From assembly GCA_003249955.1 (NCBI GenBank), contig QKHS01000099.1, positions 1 through 37,514 on the forward strand: 37,514 bases of DNA, given 5' to 3'. The notes beneath the pieces are model-generated. The model was given only the letters and a program-made list of their open reading frames with translations, was not told the DNA's origin and did not search any database. A program made the position numbers and the translations under genes. Origin of the DNA: Bacteroidales bacterium (GTDB lineage: Bacteria > Bacteroidota > Bacteroidia > Bacteroidales > ML635J-15). Shown piece by piece: positions 1 through 8,579 of the stretch. Position 1 is the stretch's first letter. The number at the start of each line of letters is the position of its first letter.

Positions 1-657
1 AAAGTTTCCTTTTAAATCTGTGAGCGAACTAATGTCTGTATTATCTCCACCGGCAATTCCCTGATTAAAATTATAATAACTGACAAGATTGACTTCGGAC
101 TCAGGCACGATTACAGTATCAAAACCGGTAAAAATTTCTGATGAGGTACGGACTGTATTCCAGATACGTAGTTCATCTAAAGACCCCTTAAAGGGATATG
201 TTGCATCTGAACGTATCCCTAGTCTGAAATTGTTTGTATTTTCGACAATTGCAGTTGTAATCGGATTTGTTCCATTATTTTGTGTATTGACTTCATTACC
301 GTTAATATAAATCTTAGCTAGCGATTGCGCCGGATCATAAACACAGGCAATGTGCGACCATTGTCCAACGGTCAATACACCATCAGCATCAATATAAACT
401 CCGGTAGTGGGGATAAAGCGGATGTTTCCACCTGTATTAGTATGAATTTCGAGAGTTTCCAGACCTTTGCTGCATATAAATTTCAAACCGTCTTCCTGGT
501 AATACACCCATGTTTCTATAGTAACAGCAGTCATTCCGTCATTGTCCCCTAAAAGAACATAGTCGAATACTCCGTTGAAATTCAAGGCATTTCCGGGTTC
601 CTGTGAAAAAAGATTGAAGCTTTGCATTAAAATTAATATAAATAGATATTTTTTCAT
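1..657 (-). CDS. LamG-domain secreted protein, N-terminal part (runs off left edge)
   Basis: An open frame of 219 codons begins with ATG at 657 and runs without a stop to base 1, so the gene is cut by the window edge. The first 18 or so residues (MKKYLFILILMQSFNLFS) form a signal peptide. A laminin-G/concanavalin-like (LamG) domain follows, with the phrases LNFNGVFDYV, TIETWVYYQEDG and LDELRIWNT. Apart from scattered substitutions the protein matches the N-terminus of the neighbouring 1563-residue gene, so the two are tandem duplicates. It starts 21 bp after that gene's stop on the same strand and is probably cotranscribed with it. By analogy (inference) the missing part should hold adhesive repeats and a T9SS sorting tail. 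LamG domains of this kind usually bind carbohydrate or protein; no ligand can be read from the sequence. Confidence 0.88.
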   Translation of the reverse strand, partial: MKKYLFILILMQSFNLFSQEPGNALNFNGVFDYVLLGDNDGMTAVTIETWVYYQEDGLKFICSKGLETLEIHTNTGGNIRFIPTTGVYIDADGVLTVGQWSHIACVYDPAQSLAKIYINGNEVNTQNNGTNPITTAIVENTNNFRLGIRSDATYPFKGSLDELRIWNTVRTSSEIFTGFDTVIVPESEVNLVSYYNFNQGIAGGDNTDISSLTDLKGNF

Positions 658-678
658 GATTAAATATTTATTTAAGGG

Positions 679-3600
679 TTATTTTTTAATGATTTTTTCT
701 ATTAATATCTCGTTTTCAGTTTTAAATTTGAACAAATAAATCCCTTGTTCATAAGTTGAAATATCAATTTGAAAATCTGACAAATCGTTAATTTGATAAA
801 TTTGAATTGTTTTTCCTGTGACATCTGTGACAATAACATTTTCAACTTTTAGCACTCCACTTTTAACAATTAAAATGTCGCTTGCCGGGTTTGGATAAAC
901 ATTTATATTAGTTTCAGAGAAATCTGAAATTCCAACTGTTGAAACAAAAACAATGAAATTCTCAATATCGTTCAAAAGTCCGTCGCTGACCGTAAGCGTT
1001 ACAATACCTGAATTTGCTGTTCCGGCAACCGGCGTCCAGGTGATGATACTGTCGGTTATGATCATCCCGGCCGGAGCACTGGAAAGTGAATAGGTAAGAT
1101 TATCATTTTCAGCATCAACTGCAATAACCCCGTAGGTGTATTCCTGCCCTTCAATGGCAGTTGACGGGGCAATAGAAGTAATTACCGGAGCCGTATTGGT
1201 ATTTGAAACAAAAACAATGAAATTCTCAATATCGTTCAAAAGTCCGTCGCTGACCGTAAGCGTTACAATACCTGAATTTGTAGTTCCGGCAACCGGTGTC
1301 CAGGTGATGATGCTGTCGGTTATGATCATCCCTGCCGGAGCATTGGACAGCGAATAGGTCAGACTATCATTTTCAGCATCAACTGCAATAACCCCGTAGG
1401 TGTATTCCTGCCCTTCGATAGCAGTTGACGGGGCTGTCGATGTTATAACCGGAGGCGTATTGTTATCGACAATAACAACAAAGAAACTCTCAATGTCGCT
1501 TAAAAGTCCGTCGCTGACCGTAAGCGTTACAATACCTGAATTTGTAGTTCCGGCAACCGGTGTCCAGGTGATGATGCTGTCGGTTATGATCATCCCGGCC
1601 GGTGCATTGGAAAGAGAATAGACCAGACTATCATTTTCAGCGTCAACGGCAACAACCTCATAGGTGTATTCCTGCCCTTCGGTGGCAGTTGCCGGGGCAG
1701 TCGATGTAATTACAGGGGCAGTGTTTTGTTCAATGCTGATGATTAATTGAGCTGTGTTTGAAAAAACATCGTTGTCGCTTTTTACAAACCATCGTATAGT
1801 ATCGTTCCCATAATACGCTGAAACAGGTGTATAAATCAGATCAAAACCTGAAAAATCAATTACCCCGTGATCCGGATAATTGTCAATATAAATGTTGGTT
1901 ATGGCGTTATCAATATCTGAAAATACCAGATGAATGGTGTCGGTCTGATTCTGGCGAATCAGCACAATGGAATCCAATGCTATCGGCGCATCGTCAACAT
2001 TGAATACTGTTATGGTGTCAGTGTAAACGGCCGACCAGTCACTACCATCCGAAATCCGGACCGGCACATATAGGGTTCCGAAAAAGTTAGTGTCCGGAAT
2101 AATGGTATCTCCCGAAAAAGTATAATTCGATCCGGCAAGCACCTCTATTGAATCTATTGTGTCATTTTCGACATCGCTGAACAAAACGTCGGTCGCTGTT
2201 ATCTGATATGATGCATCTTCAGCAATGGGACTGATGTTTACGGCACTGATAACCGGAGCATCGTTGACCGGGTTCACGGTTATGGTAAATGAAAGCGTAT
2301 CGGACGCACTGATACCATCTGAAATAAAAACAGGAACATCTATCTGACCGTTGAAGTTCTGAGCCGGCATTATGTCGGTTCCGCTTACGGTGTAATCAGC
2401 ACCCGGAAGAATCTGAAACTGTATACTGTCATTGTCCGCATCGGAGTAAATAATGTCTGACAAACTCAAATGCAATGCAACATCTTCGTCGGTTTGCGTT
2501 GTCAGCAGATCTGTAAATACAGGAATATTGTTGATTATAATCAGTTCAGACACAGCCCTGTTTCCCCACAGCGTGTCGCCGGGCTGAATAAGCTCACCTA
2601 TTCTGTATTTGACCGTATAAGGCGTATTTACAGGTGTCAGCGCAGAAAAGAACACGCTGTCCGGACCAGATGTTCCGCTCTCAAGTTCAATAATTTTCAA
2701 AACAAGGGTCGTTTGCAGTGTTTCGTAATCATAATCGGTTGCCATTATATCGGCAAAAGCGACACTGCGACTATGAAATTCTATGGTATCGGCAAAGGCA
2801 AAAGGAGCATTGTCGCTGACGCCCTGCAAAGCCGGACAGGTCATATTTTCGCGTATTTGCCATTTAGTTGTAAAATCAAAATCGTTGAAATTTGCCTGCT
2901 GCTTAATTCCGGAAGTTGATAAACCCGCACAGGATGTAATAGTGCCGGAATAAAGCTGACCCACCAACAATGATGTACCGGCTGTCAGTGTATCGAAACA
3001 GCAGTATGATATATTCCCTCCTGCCAGATATCCGGTAAAGCCACCTGTCGATAAGAGTCCTTCAACCTTTCCGCCCGACCAGCAATGAGTAATATTTGCA
3101 GTCAGATAACCTGCAAAGCCGCCAATCTGACTACTGCCATGTACATTTCCGGTAGCATAACAATTGTTGATCAATACTCCTGAAACAGAAGCACTACCCA
3201 CAAAGCCTCCTATTCGTGAAGCACTGGCCGAACATTCGACATTTCCGCTTGACCAACAGTTTTCTACAGGAATAAAAGCTATAGAGCCGGCAAAGCCGCC
3301 TAATTCGGAACTACCACCAAAAGCATTGGGGCATTTAATATTTCCGGTTGAAAAGCAGTTTTTGACTATGCTGCCCACAGAAGCATTACCCAGACTTCCT
3401 GCAAAACCTCCGACACCAGCAATTGTGCTACCATCATTGGTAATATCAACCTGCGCCTGCGAGTTTTCCACAATGCACCTTTGGATATTTGCAATCAAAC
3501 CACCACAACTATTACCTGTAGAAATAATTGTGCCTTGTGATGTACAATTGCTTATAATGCTGTTTTCACAGTATCCTATTAAACCTCCGCAATACGAGTT

Positions 3601-5370
3601 TGAAAACATTTCAACCGTTGCCGAACAGCTCTGAACGGAATCATTGCCAGCATATCCGGTGAGTCCTCCACAATAGCTACCACCCGCAATGCGACCGTAG
3701 ACATGACAATCGGAATAGGTGCTGGATATTGATCTACCTGTAAATATTCCAGAATAATTGAAAGTTCCGCTAATATCGGCATTTGCAAGACTAAGTCCGC
3801 TGAATGTTGCTCCCATGGTGTATCCGAACAACCCAATATAATTCATGCCCGGGCGGTTGATGTATAAATGGTTGATGGTGAAACCAGAACCGTAAAACTT
3901 TCCGGTAAACGGAGTTACATTGTTTCCGATGGGCAAAAATCCCTGTCCACCGTTCTGGGTGAGCGAGGCCGAAGCGTCAATATCGGCACCAAGCTGATAA
4001 ACAGCCGAAAACGAATACATCACATTATCAATGGCGCATAAATCATCGTATGTATAAATTATAAAAGGATCCGCGCCAGTACCCGAACCGGTAATGCTGC
4101 CCTGCTCTATATTTATTATTATATCGGACTGATTTGATGAACTGATGGTAATTGAAGCTGTTCTAGCGGCTTGCGTGTGGTTGGTATCGGCTGTCAAAAC
4201 AAGAGTGCCGTTGCCGTTTCCGGCTGCCATGCTCAATGTAAGCCAGGCTTCGCTGCTTGTTGCTGTCCAGCTGCGGTCTGAATGGATGAACAGATCGGCG
4301 TTTCCACCGTTACCATAAAAAAGGAAAGACCCCGGACTGGCTGATGTGCCGGCTGAAACAGTCTGAATCGCATTGGAAAATGCACTTTTGTTACCCGTTA
4401 CCGAATTGTAAGCTGCAATGCGGTAGTAATAACGGCTTCCGGGAATCAATCCTCCAACACTGTCGGACGTTTCCGTGTTTTGAAGCGTATCGGGGTTATA
4501 ACCCGGCAAAAGGTTTGTAAAAGTGCTGTCGGCCGAAACGTAGAGGAAATAATTGCTGACCGTTCCGAGAGCCGGTGCCGACCAGTTTGCAGTAAAGCTT
4601 GTCTCAACTATGTTTGTGGCTGCGAGTGCCACCGGAATTACCATGGCATAACTTTCAACAAAATTCGAATTGGTTCCGGTCAGATCCATATTATTGAATG
4701 TTCCGTTGAATGAGCCTGTTGAATCAACCAGCGTTGTAACAGATGAATTGTCTCCGCCGGCAACGCCCTGATTACATTTGTAGTAGCTCACCAGATTTGG
4801 TTCTGATGCCGCAACAACGACGGTATCGTAATTGTCAATAATTTCCTGAGCCGTACGGGCAGTATTCCAGATGCGAAATTCATCTAAAGCGCCTTTAAAC
4901 GGGTATGTTCCGTCGGAGCGCCGGCCTATTACAAAATTACTTGTGTTATCAGCCATCGCAGTGGTCAGCGGATTGGCTCCGCTATGCGTAATTGGTACTT
5001 CAATGCCGTTGATGTATATTTTGGCAAGCGATTGAGCGGGATCATACACGCAGGCCAGGTGTGACCAGTGTCCGACAGGCAACACACCCACAGCGTCAAT
5101 GTAAACACCGGCAACCGGGATAAAGCGGACATTCCCACCGGCCGTTGTGTGTATTTCGAGGTTTTCGACGCCTTTACCACAAATAAATTTCAATCCGTCT
5201 TCCTGATAATACAACCATGTTTCTATTGTAATGGCATTCATGCAGTCGTTATCACCGAGATCAACATAGTCGTTTACTCCGTCGAAATTCAGTGCATTTC
5301 CTGGTTCCTGTGCATAAGTAACAATAAAACCAAAACAGGCAATCAAAATGACAACAAACTTTTTTATCAT
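679..5370 (-). CDS. Giant multidomain T9SS-sorted adhesin (LamG, Fn3, BACON, GLUG, Ig repeats)
   Basis: This 1563-residue protein has an N-terminal signal peptide (MIKKFVVILIACFGFIVTYA). The domains in order are: LamG (about 24-215), fibronectin type III (about 245-338), a BACON-like domain (about 350-426, with SWTATSSEAWL), a long run of GLUG motifs (about 450-810; repeated GGF.G and GGL.GY with NC), two cadherin/tandem-repeat-like domains around VNDAPVIS (about 990-1180), and three near-identical putative Ig (He_PIG-like) domains of 88 residues (about 1212-1477). It ends in a type A T9SS sorting domain starting VYPNPASDILIV (about 1488-1563). T9SS cargo crosses the outer membrane and is attached to the surface or released. 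The domain set suggests an adhesin or glycan-binding surface protein, and no catalytic domain is visible. The gene lies 196 bp downstream of a membrane HTH regulator on the same strand and 21 bp upstream of its own duplicate. Confidence 0.92.
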   Translation of the reverse strand: MIKKFVVILIACFGFIVTYAQEPGNALNFDGVNDYVDLGDNDCMNAITIETWLYYQEDGLKFICGKGVENLEIHTTAGGNVRFIPVAGVYIDAVGVLPVGHWSHLACVYDPAQSLAKIYINGIEVPITHSGANPLTTAMADNTSNFVIGRRSDGTYPFKGALDEFRIWNTARTAQEIIDNYDTVVVAASEPNLVSYYKCNQGVAGGDNSSVTTLVDSTGSFNGTFNNMDLTGTNSNFVESYAMVIPVALAATNIVETSFTANWSAPALGTVSNYFLYVSADSTFTNLLPGYNPDTLQNTETSDSVGGLIPGSRYYYRIAAYNSVTGNKSAFSNAIQTVSAGTSASPGSFLFYGNGGNADLFIHSDRSWTATSSEAWLTLSMAAGNGNGTLVLTADTNHTQAARTASITISSSNQSDIIINIEQGSITGSGTGADPFIIYTYDDLCAIDNVMYSFSAVYQLGADIDASASLTQNGGQGFLPIGNNVTPFTGKFYGSGFTINHLYINRPGMNYIGLFGYTMGATFSGLSLANADISGTFNYSGIFTGRSISSTYSDCHVYGRIAGGSYCGGLTGYAGNDSVQSCSATVEMFSNSYCGGLIGYCENSIISNCTSQGTIISTGNSCGGLIANIQRCIVENSQAQVDITNDGSTIAGVGGFAGSLGNASVGSIVKNCFSTGNIKCPNAFGGSSELGGFAGSIAFIPVENCWSSGNVECSASASRIGGFVGSASVSGVLINNCYATGNVHGSSQIGGFAGYLTANITHCWSGGKVEGLLSTGGFTGYLAGGNISYCCFDTLTAGTSLLVGQLYSGTITSCAGLSTSGIKQQANFNDFDFTTKWQIRENMTCPALQGVSDNAPFAFADTIEFHSRSVAFADIMATDYDYETLQTTLVLKIIELESGTSGPDSVFFSALTPVNTPYTVKYRIGELIQPGDTLWGNRAVSELIIINNIPVFTDLLTTQTDEDVALHLSLSDIIYSDADNDSIQFQILPGADYTVSGTDIMPAQNFNGQIDVPVFISDGISASDTLSFTITVNPVNDAPVISAVNISPIAEDASYQITATDVLFSDVENDTIDSIEVLAGSNYTFSGDTIIPDTNFFGTLYVPVRISDGSDWSAVYTDTITVFNVDDAPIALDSIVLIRQNQTDTIHLVFSDIDNAITNIYIDNYPDHGVIDFSGFDLIYTPVSAYYGNDTIRWFVKSDNDVFSNTAQLIISIEQNTAPVITSTAPATATEGQEYTYEVVAVDAENDSLVYSLSNAPAGMIITDSIITWTPVAGTTNSGIVTLTVSDGLLSDIESFFVVIVDNNTPPVITSTAPSTAIEGQEYTYGVIAVDAENDSLTYSLSNAPAGMIITDSIITWTPVAGTTNSGIVTLTVSDGLLNDIENFIVFVSNTNTAPVITSIAPSTAIEGQEYTYGVIAVDAENDNLTYSLSSAPAGMIITDSIITWTPVAGTANSGIVTLTVSDGLLNDIENFIVFVSTVGISDFSETNINVYPNPASDILIVKSGVLKVENVIVTDVTGKTIQIYQINDLSDFQIDISTYEQGIYLFKFKTENEILIEKIIKK
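940..1735 (-). repeat. Three tandem 264-bp coding repeats (Ig-like domains)
   Basis: The segment starting ctcaatatcg at 961 recurs at 1225 and, with small changes, at 1489. The period is exactly 264 bp, or 88 codons, so the frame is kept. Each unit encodes one Ig-like domain with the shared phrases EGQEYTY, AVDAEND and IITDSIITWTPVAGT. The near-identity at DNA level, including silent positions, points to recent duplication or gene conversion rather than old divergence. Confidence 0.9.
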
Positions 5371-5443
5371 AAAACTTATTTTAAATTAATATTCATATTT
5401 CTGTTTTACAATGCTAACAACAGCTTAAATGTGTACGGCTAAA

Positions 5444-5451
5444 CAAAGATA
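5444..5451 (-). promoter_or_regulatory. Candidate -7 element upstream of the LamG adhesin
   Basis: On the minus strand this reads TATCTTTG, a full match to the Bacteroidota -7 consensus TAnnTTTG, about 74 bases before the adhesin ATG at 5370. I see no matching TTTG element at the expected 19-base spacing. The call rests on the -7 box and its position in the gap between regulator and adhesin. A second TATTTTTG lies at 5489-5496 on the same strand. Confidence 0.35.
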
Positions 5452-5566
5452 TTCAGTTGCGAATATTGATTCCCGGTATTGAGGTGGACAAAAATATGGA
5501 CAATTTTAACGAACCGGCGATGGAGCTTCGACAGACAGAAATGGTAAAAAGCAGGTGGAATTATGT

Positions 5567-7624
5567 TTACAATTCTGTAATGATGTCGTCAAGCTGACTA
5601 CTGTCAGTCAGGTTTATTCTTTTTCTGAACCTGTATTTTGATTTGATTACACTTTCGGTGGAAATGCCGAGCATTGTGCCTATGTCCTTGTTATTTATAT
5701 TGAGTTTAATCAGGCATGCCATACGCACTTCTGCATCAGTGAGTTTCCCGAAACGGTATCTTAGTTTTGCTATGAAATCAGGATGTACTTCCTCAAACTT
5801 TTCTTTAAAGTCAATCCATTGTTCTTCAATAATTATCCGCGAAGACAACAGGTTTGAGATCTTTTCAACCTGCAGGTCGGTTCCCGAATCTTTTATCTTA
5901 TAAAGTTCCTCTTTTATGTCAGTGATTATCCTGCTCTTTTCCAGTATCAGGCCTGTTTGATGACTTATCTCCAGTGTGGCTTTTTGCAGTTCTTTTTCTT
6001 TAAGTTCTGCATTTTTTTCAAATATCTGCTTTTCAAAAATCAGTTTTTCGGTTTTGCGTTTATGTCTTATTCGTAAGAGAATGAAAATCAAAATACTTAA
6101 AAAAGTGATTGTGAAGCATATAATAACAAGCAGGCCTATCCTTATCTTTTTTATTTTGTTGATGTTTTCAAGATTTTCTATAGTAGATTTGTTTTTCTCA
6201 AGTTCGAGATCCTTTTGTTTAACATTATACTTTATTTCAAGTTCCTCAACAAGCTGAACCGTTTCCAGTGAACTCAGGCTGTCGTTTATTTCCCTGCTTT
6301 GTTTTAAACAGGTAAAGGCTTTGTTGTAGTCAGATTTTAACACATATATTTCCGATAATAACCCGTAATTTTCTGACAGTAAATAATCTTCTCCATATTC
6401 AGCAGCAATTGCATTGCTTTTATTTAAATATATCAGTGCGCTGTCGGGAAAATTATTTTTAAGATGTATCTCTCCCAGAATACTGTATGATTCGGCAAGA
6501 GCAGAACTATCATTCCGGGAAATGTCAATCCCGGCAGACTTTCTGATGTTCTGATATGCCTTATCAAAATCATTTTTATCGGAAAAACATACTGCAAGCT
6601 GTGCATAATTATTTGAAAGCCAGTAATTGTTTTTTATTTCAATGTTTATTTCGCTGGCTTTCAAATAATAATTAATTGCAGTATCAATTTCCCCGTTATG
6701 TTGCAGAATGCTTGCAATATTATGATAAGCTGCAGCAATGCCGGGTTTATAATTATTCCCTATGCTTAAATCAAGCAATTTTGTGAAATAATACCTGCTC
6801 TTTTCATAATTATCAACCGAATAGAACAATGACCCAAGCTTCAGATACACATTGATCTGTTTAATAGTATATCCTTTCTCACGATAAAAATCCAGTACTT
6901 TCAGGAAAAATTCCTCTGCTTTTACGTCATCACCAATTTCGCGCCTGATAACACCAAGATTATAATATGCCTGACAAAGCAGTGCCTCGTTATCAATTAG
7001 CTGTATTATTTCCAGAGCAGTAGTTGTAAATTCCTCAGCTTTTGTGAAATCGTTGAGTTGATTGGCATACATTGCCCCCAGATTAAGGTATCCGGTTGCA
7101 AGTATTTCATCATTTTTTATTTTTTCAGCTATGCTTATAGCCTGGTTGAAAAAATAAAACGCGCTGTCGGTATTGTATCTGTCCTTGTAATAATTCCCCA
7201 GACTGTTATATACTTTTGCCAGCCCTTTAATATTGTTTTGCCCGGAATAGATTTCACGTGCCGTATTTAGATAACAATAGCAACTGTCTGACATTCCTGA
7301 AAAATAATATGCATTACCAAGACCTAACGAAGATTCTGCTATCAGGTTGGGATTGTTTTCTTTTAACGACAGGCGACAGGCATCCCGCGAATAATTAACA
7401 GCTTTTGACAAATCAAAATACAACATTTCTGCGGACAAGCTGTTTTCCAACCCGATTTTTGTCCTGTTATCATCTGCTTTGCCAAGTTTAAGTTCGAGAA
7501 GCCTGACATCTTTATTTGTCTGTCCCAAACTCCAGGGTGCAAAGAGAATAAATATCAAAAATGCCGGTATCAGTAATTTTAATTTCAAATTAAAAAGTTT
7601 AATATTAATTTCAATCAGGTACAC
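5567..7624 (-). CDS. TPR membrane protein with C-terminal LuxR-like HTH
   Basis: This 685-residue protein has an N-terminal signal or anchor segment (LLIPAFLIFILFAPWSLGQ) and about ten tetratricopeptide repeats (about 40-480, with recurrent A..LGN.Y and ALIYLNKS-type phrases). One transmembrane helix follows (about 494-517, GLLVIICFTITFLSILIFIL), then a Lys/Glu-rich coiled coil (about 520-575). The C-terminal HTH (about 625-680) contains LTDAEVRMACLIKLNINNKD and SVIKSKYRFRKR. This is a known Bacteroidota architecture: periplasmic TPR sensor, membrane helix, cytoplasmic DNA-binding tail. I infer it is a membrane-tethered regulator responding to an envelope or protein-binding cue. Its HTH resembles the tail of the 7TM protein at 29449-31155. 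It lies directly upstream of the LamG adhesins, which are likely targets, and is divergent from the sigma-factor pair. No histidine kinase or receiver domain is present. Confidence 0.85.
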   Translation of the reverse strand: MYLIEINIKLFNLKLKLLIPAFLIFILFAPWSLGQTNKDVRLLELKLGKADDNRTKIGLENSLSAEMLYFDLSKAVNYSRDACRLSLKENNPNLIAESSLGLGNAYYFSGMSDSCYCYLNTAREIYSGQNNIKGLAKVYNSLGNYYKDRYNTDSAFYFFNQAISIAEKIKNDEILATGYLNLGAMYANQLNDFTKAEEFTTTALEIIQLIDNEALLCQAYYNLGVIRREIGDDVKAEEFFLKVLDFYREKGYTIKQINVYLKLGSLFYSVDNYEKSRYYFTKLLDLSIGNNYKPGIAAAYHNIASILQHNGEIDTAINYYLKASEINIEIKNNYWLSNNYAQLAVCFSDKNDFDKAYQNIRKSAGIDISRNDSSALAESYSILGEIHLKNNFPDSALIYLNKSNAIAAEYGEDYLLSENYGLLSEIYVLKSDYNKAFTCLKQSREINDSLSSLETVQLVEELEIKYNVKQKDLELEKNKSTIENLENINKIKKIRIGLLVIICFTITFLSILIFILLRIRHKRKTEKLIFEKQIFEKNAELKEKELQKATLEISHQTGLILEKSRIITDIKEELYKIKDSGTDLQVEKISNLLSSRIIIEEQWIDFKEKFEEVHPDFIAKLRYRFGKLTDAEVRMACLIKLNINNKDIGTMLGISTESVIKSKYRFRKRINLTDSSQLDDIITEL

Positions 7625-8021
7625 ATCAAAAAATTCATGTTTTTTACAGTCGCACTTTTTTACATTAGCTTATACTAAAATTATCAGGATACAGTTGCAA
7701 AAAACTCTGATATTTAAGAGATCCGATAATAAATATTGACATCAAAATCCTATAACTAATAAATCTGTATTTTATGTTAACATTTAAATAACTATTGCTC
7801 AACAAAAATATAAAATTTATCATTATATTTAACCAGTACCTTTCTTTACAGGACATTTTATCACACTTACAACCAATATTCAGTAATGTAATAACAGACA
7901 ATGAAAGATCTGCCACAAACCAAAGCTCAACACATTAATAAAATATTTCCGGAATTTACTCTGTTACCAAAATGTGTTATACTTTTAGAGCGTATAATTT
8001 TTACAGCACAAATAAAAAACA
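7625..8021. other. 397-bp divergent intergenic region
   Basis: This AT-rich gap separates the minus-strand TPR-HTH gene from the plus-strand sigma factor gene, so it should hold both promoters. A minus-strand TATTTTTG (TAnnTTTG match) lies at 7803-7810 and a plus-strand TATACTTT at about 7979-7986. Neither has a clear -33 partner. Small frames here have no recognisable product and are not called. Confidence 0.5.
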
Positions 8022-8579
8022 GTGATAAAAGAAACCTACATAATTTTGAGTACACAGCCGGAAAAAGGACTGGAGGTTTTTTATAATCGCTATGGGAAAA
8101 AACTTTACGCTTATGCAGTTCAGAACTGGAAACTTGACGAAGACAATACCTGGGATCTGATTTACAAAACCTTTACCAACATCAGCGAAAAAATTGACAG
8201 GTACAGTTTTGTGTCGGAAGAAAAATTCGGGTCATTCGTACTTGTGACATTCCTGAATAATTTGAGAAACTTTTACCGGGATGCTAAAAAAAACATAGAA
8301 GTCCTGCCCGAAGAACACATTAATTTTCAACTTGCTTATGAGGATGATGAAGACTTTCTAAAATCCGAATCGGAAAGAATGAGGATTTTAAAAGAAGAAC
8401 TCGAAAAACTCGAAGATTGGGAGAGAATGCTCTTGTTGCTCAAAGCTCAACAAATGCCTTATTCGGAAATTGCCCGCTATGTTGATAAACCCGAAAATCA
8501 ACTTAAAGTTTATTATGCCAGATTAAAAAAGAAAATTGCGGAAACAATAATTTTAAAAACGGAGGTACATCATGCTTAA
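8022..8579 (+). CDS. RNA polymerase sigma factor, ECF-like (sigma-70 family)
   Basis: This 185-residue protein starts with GTG at 8022. Region 2-like sequence lies at about 10-90 (GLEVFYNRYGKKLYAYA, then DLIYKTFTNISEKIDR and FLVTFLNNLRNFYRD-like helices). A linker is rich in Asp/Glu (about 95-125). A region 4-like HTH lies at about 125-180 (LEDWERMLLLLKAQQMPYSE, then IARYVDKPENQLKVYYARLKKK). ECF sigma factors direct RNA polymerase to a small regulon and are usually held by a membrane anti-sigma factor encoded next door. Here the next gene overlaps the stop by 8 bp and encodes a membrane protein with a short cytoplasmic N-terminus, which fits that pattern. Region 2 is divergent, so the exact ECF subgroup cannot be named. 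Confidence 0.82.
   Translation: MIKETYIILSTQPEKGLEVFYNRYGKKLYAYAVQNWKLDEDNTWDLIYKTFTNISEKIDRYSFVSEEKFGSFVLVTFLNNLRNFYRDAKKNIEVLPEEHINFQLAYEDDEDFLKSESERMRILKEELEKLEDWERMLLLLKAQQMPYSEIARYVDKPENQLKVYYARLKKKIAETIILKTEVHHA
8561..8565 (+). promoter_or_regulatory. Strong Shine-Dalgarno site for the FGE-domain gene
   Basis: GGAGG sits six bases before the ATG at 8572, inside the end of the sigma factor gene. Most genes in this window have no such motif, as is usual in Bacteroidota. It fixes the start of the downstream gene and, with the 8-bp overlap, suggests coupled or boosted translation. Confidence 0.7.

Noticed and set aside
1136-1621. Two similar plus-strand frames (1136-1357 and 1400-1621)
   Set aside because: They are antisense shadows of the 264-bp repeats in the minus-strand adhesin; their likeness to each other only reflects the repeat.
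2470-3634. Plus-strand frames of about 150 residues (2470-2919 and 3164-3634)
   Set aside because: They lie opposite the adhesin GLUG and Ig regions, have no family features, and arise from its composition.
7901-8086. 61-codon plus-strand frame just before and overlapping the sigma factor
   Set aside because: It overlaps the sigma gene in another frame, lacks recognisable features and has biased, low-information sequence.
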